From Zygnema cylindricum (Eukaryota; Streptophyta; Zygnematophyceae; Zygnematales; Zygnemataceae), in NCBI GenBank assembly GCA_037447655.1, contig JBBHKE010001770.1, positions 62,001-126,000 of the forward strand: 64,000 nucleotides of DNA. Reading direction: 5' to 3'. Under the pieces are notes generated by a model that saw only the letters and a list, made by a program, of their open reading frames with translations, had not been told where the DNA came from and did no database searches. The number at the start of each line of letters is the position of its first letter. Position 1 is the first letter of the stretch. Shown here in pieces: positions 56,429 through 64,000 of the stretch. A program made the translations under genes and the position numbers.

Positions 56429-56716
56429 CTTCAGTAGATAGAGTTTAGAGAGAGATAGGACTTAGAAAAATTTGATAGATTGGACCCTCTCTCCCAGAGA
56501 GCTTCTGTACAAAAGGTCAACTTTGACCCTTCATAACTTACTGCTCAGGGGAGCAAATTCAGAGATTCTTTTTGCTATAGACTCAGGGGAGTCTTGCCTT
56601 TATAGGGGTGAAGGTGGTCTGAGTTTTTATTGGCTAGGGTGGCAGTTGTCTTGCTGAAACACAAAAGGGTCAGGGTTATCCAGAGGCTTCGTGTGAGCTG
56701 CCTACTTTGAGGTCCT

Positions 56717-57516
56717 ATGGAGGTCTCAGAGTTTCAGGTTATGGGCCCACCATCTAGGGTGCCTATATTCAATGGAGTTGGCTTCATATACTTGGAAAGT
56801 ATGATGACAGGAGCTCTATGTGAGAAACGGTTTTGGGGAATAGTGAGTGGACGGGTGAGGCGTACATCCAGTCTTGGGATACCTCCAGGGTTTACAGGAG
56901 GCAAATTCACTAGAGATACAGATTCATCTTCAACGGAGGAGACAAAGGAAAGAGAGGTGGTGGACAAAGGAAAAGAGAAGGAGACAATCACACCAATAGC
57001 AATCGATTCGGCATTCATGCCACCAATTCCGAGGAACGAGGAGAATGATATCGATACGTGGGACTACAACAACATGGCGGCTAAGCACTTCATCTTCCGC
57101 CATATTACTCAAGAGCTTGCATCTCCCCATTTGCAGGTAGAGAGAGCATCCGATCTTTGGATGGCTCTCATAGAGATGTACCGAAGTGGTACGATTCAGC
57201 AACAACAGTTAGCTGATTAGAAAATTAAGGAGTATGTATACAAAGGGGGGAAGATGTTGGATTTTTGCAATGTGCTTGCTACACTTTTCATGGAACTAGA
57301 AAGTGTTGGAAAAGTATTTAGTGAAAAGGAAAAGGTTAACTGTTTACTGATGAAGTTACCTGAGGAGTTCGAAAACATAGTAAACCGTGTATAGGACTTG
57401 GCGGACTCAAGGTGGATTTGGAATTCAGTGGTAGGGATGATTCTCGTTCGGGAGAATATAATTGAGATCCGAAGGGGAGGAAAGAGTGGGCAAGCTTTGG
57501 CAGCCGGGACTGATTG
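56717..57516 (+). pseudogene. E11 gag
   Basis: It starts MEVSEFQVMGPPSRVPIFNG 20 bp inside the LTR. It is open to TAG 57218-57220 (Gln to stop in LADQKIKEY). It continues YVYKGGKMLDFCNVLATLFM, with TAG replacing the Gln of VQDLA at about 57392, and [20 protein letters not shown]. It loses frame at about 57516. The same gag class as E10. Confidence 0.9.
56737..56751 (+). other. E11 primer-binding site (half-tRNA iMet type)
   Basis: ggttatgggcccacc directly follows the LTR. It is a 15/15 complement to the plant tRNA-iMet anticodon arm. Confidence 0.85.
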
Positions 57517-58259
57517 AGAAACAATGATTCCAGAAAACAGGTTGGAAATTATCGAAGGGAGGTGCAGAAAAATCAGACCGACGAGTTCGGACCAAGGACT
57601 CCCAAGGGATTGTGCCATTTTTGTAAGAAATCCGGGCACTATATGGCTGAATGCACTAAGCTAACCGAGCTGCGGTTAAAGGAGGGGCAGACTGGTGGAC
57701 CCCCGAGAGGAAAGAAAAAGGCCTTTGTGACACAGGTACATGAGGCGGAATCCGAGGACGAGGACGATGAACTCCTATTGGATGAGGAGTTGGAAGCGAA
57801 AAACGAGGTCGAAATTCCACGAAAGCAGAATTGTGCTTTCGGTGGATTGAAAGGTGAAGCCGGCTGGATTGTAGATTCAGGTGCATCCATGCACATGTGT
57901 AAAGATAAACACCTGTTCACTAAGATAAGAAAGATTCCCACCGTAGAGATATAGTACGGGGATGGGAGGATAGTCACTACTACTCTTGTACGACCGGTAG
58001 ATCTAAAAGTGTTAGTAGAAGGAAAGACATCTATAGTTACATTCTCCGATGTGTTGTGTATTCTGGAGCTGAAAAAAAACCTCATCTCTACGTCTGTATT
58101 AGATGATAAGGGTTTTGATAATAACACTAAGAAATGAGTCTTTACTGCTAGTTTTGAGAAGGAAATTTATTTCACTGCTGAAAAAGGTAGCCAAGGGATG
58201 TTAGGCTGAATTTAAGCAATGAAAAGAAGAAACTTTACTATGCTGGTATTCATGATATA
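57514..58259 (+). pseudogene. E11 zinc knuckle and protease
   Basis: 57514-57954 has [16 protein letters not shown] (CCHC knuckle, about 57609-57655), the acidic [19 protein letters not shown] linker and the protease active site [13 protein letters not shown] (about 57861-57900). It ends at a TAG in EIEYGDG. The rest to 58259 ([27 protein letters not shown]) has a TGA near 58136 and a frameshift near 58200. Confidence 0.9.
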
Positions 58260-59138
58260 ATGTTGTGGCATAAGAGGCTTGGGCATGTGAATCTAGATAA
58301 ATTAAGAGAGATGAAAAAGATGGGAGTAGTGGAAGGGATTCAGTTCGGTGAAGTTGAGAATCTAAGTGATTGTAGTGGATGTGCTCAAGGTAAAGCACAC
58401 ACGTTACCCTTCCCAAAAACTGCCACCTATAAGGGAGAAAAGATTCTAGATTTAGTACACACAGATATTTGGGGGCCGGCCAGAGTGCCATCACCCGAGG
58501 GGAAGAGATTTATGATGACTATCACCGATGATTGGTCTCGGTATTCCAGAGTGTATTTTTTGAAAAATAAGTCAGAGGCTCAGGAATGTTTTAAACAATA
58601 TAAAGCATGGAGTGAAAAACTCCATGAAACCTCAATCAAGAGAGTAAGGAGTGACAATGGTGGCGAGTATACCTCTAACCAGTTTGAGGATTTTTTGAGA
58701 GAAGATGGAGTGCAACACCATAAGACAGTTCCTGAAAATCCTGAGCAGAATGGTGTAGCTGAAAGATTAAATAGAACACTGAGTGATAGTGCTAGGAGTA
58801 TGCTGTCCGATAAGAAGATAGGAAAGAAGTTTTGGGCCGAAGCAATGAACTGTGCAAATTATCTCAAAACTAGAGTTCTTACTCAAGCAGTAAAAGGCCA
58901 AACACCTTATGAGAGATGGACAGGCCGAAAACCAGATGTTTCACACTTAAAGGTTTTCGGTAGTCAAGTGTTCAGTTTAGACACAGATCGGTCAAACTGG
59001 AAGTTAGACCCAAAAGGAAAACCAGGATATCTACTAGGATATGATGAAGATGTAAAACGATATAGAGTCTATGATCTCAAAAGAGAGGATATTATTCTAG
59101 TGAAGCATCTAGTGGTATGGATGAAGGAAAATCTATAG
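58260..59138 (+). pseudogene. E11 GAG-pre-integrase and integrase
   Basis: This 292-codon open stretch has [20 protein letters not shown] with [16 protein letters not shown] (zinc site), HTDIWGPA (first Asp, about 58460), [14 protein letters not shown] (second Asp, about 58650), and [15 protein letters not shown] (Glu, about 58745-58785). [20 protein letters not shown] and [16 protein letters not shown] follow. One indel at about 59115 ends the frame before MDEGKS. The catalytic triad is intact. Confidence 0.93.
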
Positions 59139-59470
59139 ATCCGTTTAAGCATACAAAGACAGTCAAAATCAGATTTGAGTCAAAATATTCTGATGACTTT
59201 GAGCTTCCTTACTATCCAAGATTTTAAGAAGATGATGATCTTGCAGGTACGGATCAGATCGAGAAGGACCCAAATGTGGAACCCCTAGTATTAACTCCAA
59301 CCGAAGCGGAAGACGTGGTGGAAATCGGACCGGAATCAAGGGATACGTGAGAAGTAGAAACTGTTCGGAAGAATCCAAGATAGCCATCTATTCCGGCAAC
59401 CGAGTTTGAGGGAGGAAGAAGAAGCAGCAAAAGACTACAAGAGAGACAAGTTAACAATAAGGTAACCAAA
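59139..59470 (+). pseudogene. E11 integrase-RT linker
   Basis: The acidic linker and [20 protein letters not shown] are recognisable in shifted frames with stops (near 59226, 59348 and 59381). Confidence 0.75.
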
Positions 59471-61072
59471 TTGTCTCACCCCGATGAACCTCAAACTTAT
59501 AATGAGGCAATGACTTGTCCTAAAAGAAACTGGTGGAAGACAGCCATTAATGAGGAGATGGCCTCAATTATGGCGGCCGATACATGGGAATTGGTGGATT
59601 GTCCTGCTGACAAAAAACTAATTGGGTGTAAGTGGGTATTTAAGCTGAAACTCAACCCGGATAACACTATTGAGCGCTACAAGGCTCGGTTAGTGGCGAA
59701 GGGATTTACCCAGAAAGAGGGAATTGACTACGAGGAGAGTTTTGCTCCGGTCGTCAGGATTCCTCCGGTTTGGATACTTCTTAGTATGGCTGCAGCAGAA
59801 GACATGGAAGTGCATCAGATGGACATCAAGACGGCCTTCCTACATAGAGAGTTGGAAGTGGAAATTTTTATGCGACAGCCCGAAAGATTTGTGCAGCAAG
59901 GGGAGGAAAGCAAGGTATGCCGATTGATCAAATCTTTGTATGGGCTGAAACAGGCGCCTCGGCAATGGAACAAGAAACTCGATAAGTTTCTTACAGGTTT
60001 GGGATATATTCGGATCAGCTCAGATCACTCAATTTATTTGTTTGAAGATGAGGAAGGAATTATTTTTATTGCAATTTATGTTGATGATTTGCTTATTTTA
60101 AATAAATTTATGGATAAAATAAATAAGTTAAAAAATGATTTAAAAGGAAGATTTGAGATGAAACATATGGGAGAAGCAAGGTATATTTTAGGAATTCAAG
60201 TACAGAGAGACAGAGATAGAAAGATAATAAGATTAACTCAAAAAAAAGCCATTTGAAACATGTTAGAAAAATTCCAAATGGACAAGGCTAATAGTTGTAC
60301 CACTCTTATGGAATTAAAGAAGGGAAGTGAGGGGAGTGAGGAAGAGGGAGTTATAATCTTAGATGATGAGGTAGGCCCGGAAAAAAAAAGATTTATGCAG
60401 ACCATCCCTTATACACAAGTAGTGGGCAGCCTAATATTTTCCATGAATTGTACCCGTCCTGACATAGCCGCTGCTGTAGGAGTACTAAGTAGGAGTCTGA
60501 ATGCTCCCACTAAGAAAGATTGGGAGGCAGCTAAGAGAGTCGTTAGATATCTCATATGAACTAGGGATCTATGGTTGCATTCAGGTGGGAACAATACTGA
60601 CATCACCACTTGGAGTGATGCCAACTATGGGGATGCTCCTATGAGGAGATGCACATCTGGATATGTATTGTATGTGGGTGACGGGGCTTCCCGCTGGAGT
60701 AGCAAGCAGCAAAAGGTCATTGCTGAGTCCACCATGGAGGCTGAGTACATGGCTTCTTGCTCTGCTGTAAAAGAATTAATGTGGGTCAAGTCTTTCCTAG
60801 GTGAGCTTGGTCAACTTAAGAGTGGTGTCCAAAAAGTGTTTTGTGATAATCAGGCTGCCATTGCCATTTCTGCCAATCCTAAACATCACTTTAAAGCCAA
60901 ACACATGGACATTAGGCTTAGCTTTGTTAGGGAGAAAGTAGAAAACAAGATAATCAGTTTAGAGTATAAACCAGATAGTGAAATGGTAGCTGATATGATG
61001 ACCAAACCTGTTCCTTCCCCTAAATTAATTTTCTGCCGGGAGAAGTGTGGTCTTAAAATAAAGAGTGACTAG
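59471..61072 (+). pseudogene. E11 RT and RNase H
   Basis: 59471-60256 (261 codons) has [54 protein letters not shown] and the catalytic YVDDLLILNKF. It stops at a TGA replacing Gly at 60254-60256. 60260-60559 continues to RAVGVLSRSLNAPTKKDWEA-like sequence, then another Gly to TGA. 60575-61072 is RNase H (TTWSDANYGDAPMRRC, STMEAEYMASCSAVKELMWV, FCDNQAAIAISANPKHHF, MVADMMTKPVPSPK). Apart from point nonsense changes the domain is complete. Confidence 0.93.
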
Positions 61073-61085
61073 AAAATAAGGGGAG

Positions 61086-62115
61086 TGTAGAAATAAAAGG
61101 TTATTTTAGTATTTTCTAGGTTTTGCAAAATGCAGAAAAGAAGCCGAGGCAGTCTGCCTCTAACTTCTCTCTTCAGCTCCCACACTTGTCGTAGTCATTG
61201 AAGGTTGAAGAGGGAGCTAGAGCCATGGCTGCCTATGCTGATTAGAGATAGAGTTACGGGTTGTAGATTTTGGTAGATTTACTAAAATGTAAATTGACGG
61301 ACCTAGGGTTTGAACCTGGTACTTACCGCCCGTCAACTTAGCCTGTAGCCTTAGCCATTTAGTCTGCCATCATGCTTGAAGATATATAGTTTGATAGGTA
61401 TTTAAATGTTAACACGTAGTCTATTTCATTTAACGGATCTTTAAACATAGACACACTTTGTAAAGTACGGCGTACGAAACATCCGAAACGAATACTGCGC
61501 ATTTTGTTTAGAAAGCGAAACAAATACTGCGGAAGTATTTATGACGGTCACGATTGTAATCCGGCTTAATCGGACGGCCACGAAGCATGCCGAGATCGTG
61601 GAATAGGTTTTTGGCGGTTTGCGGTTTACGTCACGTCAATTGCCACGTGGCAAAATCACATTGGATTGCGACATCTCTTGGGATTCCAAAAACGAATCCA
61701 AAAATGGCATGTGTCGACTTGTTGGCCATGTTGTACAATATCCGTACATAAAATACATCGGCACTTGTACCTTATGTACGATACACTATTATGATTGGTG
61801 CCGTACTTCAGTAGATAGAGTTTAGAGAGAGATAGGACTTAGAAAAATTTGATAGATTGGACCCTCTCTCCCAGAGAGCTTCTGTACAAAAGGTCAACTT
61901 TGACCCTTCATAACTTACTGCTCAGGGGAGCAAATTCAGAGATTCTTTTTGCTATAGACTCAAAGGAGTCTTGCCTTTACAGGGGTGAAGGTGGTCTGAG
62001 TTTTTGTTTGCCAGGGTGGCAGTTATTCTTGCTGAAACACAAAGGGGTCAGGGTTATCCTAGAGGCTTCGTGTGAGCTGCCTACTCTGAGGTCCTATGGA
62101 GGTCTCAGAGTTACA
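61086..62115 (+). repeat. Shared LTR: 3' LTR of E11 and 5' LTR of the next unit
   Basis: It runs from TGTAGAAATAAAAGG to gagttaCA. It is preceded by a polypurine tract and followed by a primer site, so it serves both units. An antisense tRNA-like unit lies at 61284-61370. Confidence 0.95.
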
Positions 62116-62877
62116 GGTTATGGGCCCACCATCTAGGGTGCCCATATTCAATGGAGCTGGCTTCATATACTGGGAAAGTATGATGACAGGAGCTCTATGT
62201 GAGAAACGGTTTTGGGGAATAGTGAGTGGACGGGTGAGGCGTCCATCCAATCTTGGGATACCTCCAGGGTTTACAGGAGGAAAATTCACTAGAGATGCAG
62301 ATTCATCTTCAACGGAGGAGACAAAGGAAGGAGAGGTGGTGGACAAAGGCAAGGAGAAGGAGACGGTCACACCAATAGCAGCCGGTTCGGCATTCATGTC
62401 ACCTATTCCGAGGAACGAGGAGAATGATATCGTACGTGGGACTACAACAATATGGCGGCTAAGCACTTCATCCTCCGCCATCTTACTCAAGGGCTTGCAT
62501 CTCCCCATTTGCAAGTAGAGAGGGCATCCGATCTTTCGATGGCCCTCATAGAGATGTATCGAAGTGGTACGATTCAGCAACAACAGTTGGTTGATCGGAA
62601 AATTAAGGAGTATGTATACAAAGGGGGGAAGATGTTGGATTTTTGCAATGAGCTTGCTACACTTTTCATGGAACTACAAAGTGTTGGAAAAGTATTTAGT
62701 GAAAAGGAAAAGGTTAATTGTTTACTGATGAAGTTACCCGAGGAGTTCGAGAACATAGTCAACCGTGTGCAGGACTTGGCGCACTCAAGGTGGATTTGGA
62801 ATTCAGTAGTAGGGATGATTCTCGTTCGCGAGAATACAATTGAGATCCAAAAGGAGGAAAGAGTGGGCAAGCTTTAG
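62096..62877 (+). pseudogene. E11b gag (second unit)
   Basis: It starts MEVSELQVMGPPSRVPIFNG in the shared LTR. 62096-62518 is open, and a small deletion near 62433 (NDIDTWDYNN lost) shifts the frame. 62452-62877 continues [20 protein letters not shown] and [20 protein letters not shown]. Another indel near 62855 precedes a stop. Confidence 0.9.
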
Positions 62878-62901
62878 CAGCTGGGACCGATTGGCGAAAC
62901 A

Positions 62902-63696
62902 ATGATTCCAGAAAAAAAGGTTGGAAATTATCGAGGGGAGGGGCAAAAAAATCTGACAAAGGAGTTCGGACCAAGGACTCCTAAGGGACTGTGCCATTTT
63001 TGTAAGAAACCCGGGCACTATATGGCGGAATGCACTAAGTTAACCGAGCTGCGGTTAAAGGAGGGGCAGACTGGTGGACCCGCGAGAGGAAAGAAAAAGG
63101 CCCTTGTGAAGCAAGTACATGAGGCGGAATCCGAGGATGAGGACGATGAACTCCTATTAGATGAGGAGTTGGAAACGAAAAACGAGGTCGAAATTCCACG
63201 AAAACAGAAATGTGCTTTCGGTGGATTGAAAGGTGAAGCAGGCAGGATTGTAGATTCAGGAGCATCCATGCACATGTGTAAAGATAAACACCTGCTCACT
63301 AAGATACGAAAGATTCCCACTGTAGAGATAGAGTACGGGGATGGGAGGATAGTCAATACTACTCTTGTAGGATCGGTAGATTTAAAAGTGTTAGTAGAAG
63401 GAAAGACATCTATAGTTACATTTTCCGATGTGTTGTTAATTCCAAAGCTGAACAAAAACCTCATCTCTACGTTTATTTTAGATGATAAGGGTTTTGATAC
63501 TAGCACTAGGAAAGGAGTCTTTACTGCTAGCTTTGAGGAGGAAGTTTATTTCACTGCTGAAAAAGGTAGCCAAGGGATGTTTAGGCTGATTTTAAGTAAT
63601 GAAAAGAAGAAACTTTATTATGCTGGTATTCATGATATAATGTTGTGGCATAAGAGGCTTGGACATGTGAATCTAGATAAGCTAAGAGAGATGTAA
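62902..63696 (+). pseudogene. E11b zinc knuckle, protease and GAG-pre-integrase start
   Basis: 264 codons: [16 protein letters not shown] knuckle, the acidic linker, protease [13 protein letters not shown] (Trp to Arg before IVDSGA), [20 protein letters not shown] and [18 protein letters not shown]. It ends [18 protein letters not shown] with TAA replacing the following Lys. Confidence 0.92.
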
Positions 63697-64000
63697 AAGA
63701 TGGGAGTAGTGGAAGGAATTCAGTTCGGTGAAAGTGAGAATCTAAGTGATTGTAGTGGATGTGCTCAAGGTAAAGCACACAGGTTACCCTTCCCAAAAAA
63801 TGCCACCTATAAGGGAGAAAAGATCTAGATTTAGTACACACAGATATTTGGGGGCCGGCCAGAGTGCCATCACCCGGGGGGAAGAGATTTATGATGACTA
63901 TCACCGATGATTGGTTTCGGTATTCCAGAGTGTATTTTTTGAAAAATAAGTCAGAGGCTCAGGAATGTTTTAAACAATATAAAGCATGGAGTGAAAAACT
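63697..64000 (+). pseudogene. E11b integrase start, incomplete
   Basis: [36 protein letters not shown] and [20 protein letters not shown] are readable, with one single-base deletion near 63824. The sequence ends at the window edge before the second catalytic Asp. Confidence 0.9.

Larger units (their letters stand above)
55710..56736 (+). repeat. E11 5' LTR (type A, 1027 bp)
   Basis: It starts TGTAGAAATAAAAGG and ends gagtttCA. It contains the antisense tRNA-like unit (minus strand, 55907-55992, with AAAA at 55907-55910), the palindromic G-box tgccacgtggca at 56264-56275, a GTAC cluster at 56352-56428, and the inverted W-box pair ggtcaactttgacc at 56515-56528. Confidence 0.95.
55710..62115 (+). 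mobile_element. Copia retrotransposon E11 (type A LTRs), first unit of a tandem array
   Basis: LTRs at 55710-56736 (1027 bp) and 61086-62115 (1030 bp) differ by about 20 positions by eye. The primer site is 56737-56751 and the polypurine tract 61074-61085 (aaaataaggggag). Gag-pol runs from ATG 56717 to TAG 61070-61072, about 1452 codons, with around ten lesions. The right LTR is followed not by host DNA but by a second primer site and gag. Confidence 0.95.
62116..64000 (+). mobile_element. Copia second unit E11b internal region, cut by window edge
   Basis: It begins with primer site 62116-62130 (15/15 match) and proceeds through gag, protease and the integrase start. It is very similar to E11, and the right part lies outside the window. 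Confidence 0.93.

Noticed and set aside
1-64000. CRISPR arrays, bacterial operons, prophage or replication origins
   Set aside because: All recognisable genes are LTR retrotransposon parts, and there are no regularly spaced short repeats with unique spacers or bacterial gene signals.

Overview
The window is eukaryotic repeat DNA. It is a dense, multiply nested cluster of LTR retrotransposons with no host protein gene that I can recognise. The lineage is probably a streptophyte (land plant or charophyte alga). The Ty1/copia primer-binding sites match the anticodon arm of plant initiator methionine tRNA over 14-15 of 15 bases, and the LTRs carry plant-style G-box, W-box and CCAAT/TATA promoter motifs. 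I cannot name the species.

Region 1 (1-31.5 kb) is mostly minus-strand copia. Fragment E1 (656-2759, resuming at 9125-9399) has a type C LTR that is split by E2 (2760-9119, type B LTRs, TSD GTGAC). E3 (9400-27249, type A LTRs) abuts the rest of that LTR. E3 is interrupted by E4 (11119-21494, TSD ATGGT) and by solo LTR E6 (23519-24569). E4's 5' LTR is interrupted by plus-strand E5 (14671-20873, type C, TSD GATGC). This gives up to four nesting levels. Broken copia pieces follow (27250-29890), then a 20-bp CpG-rich minisatellite and unassigned DNA (29890-31090), then LTR fragments.

Region 2 (32.2-34.7 kb) holds a decayed plus-strand gag with a zinc-knuckle remnant. Copia E9 (34688-44195) follows, a large deletion derivative. 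Inside it sits the nearly intact, young copia E10 (36095-42545, TSD GAGGC, two 1049-bp LTRs).

Region 3 (44.2-55.2 kb) contains a plus-strand Ty3/gypsy-like element, the most unusual object here. Its degenerate pol reads aspartic protease, then a C5-cytosine DNA methyltransferase domain (motifs I, IV, VI, VIII, IX and X in the usual order), then reverse transcriptase, RNase H, integrase, and a C-terminal PHD-finger-like module. Solo copia LTRs have inserted around it, at 44376-45179 and 52964-54011.

Region 4 (55.7-64 kb) is a head-to-tail copia array, LTR - internal - shared LTR - second internal, cut by the window edge.

All the copia elements share one gag-pol plan: gag, CCHC knuckle, protease with DSGA, GAG-pre-integrase, DDE integrase, RT with YVDD, RNase H. 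They also share three architectural oddities. The primer site matches an internal stretch (half-tRNA) of tRNA-iMet. The gag start codon lies in the last ~20 bp of the 5' LTR, so the reading frame crosses the LTR end and the primer site. An antisense tRNA-like unit with Pol III-type A/B boxes, usually followed by a T-run, sits in U3 of LTR types A, B and C. Every coding region carries stops, indels or deletions, so protein calls are given as pseudogenes.
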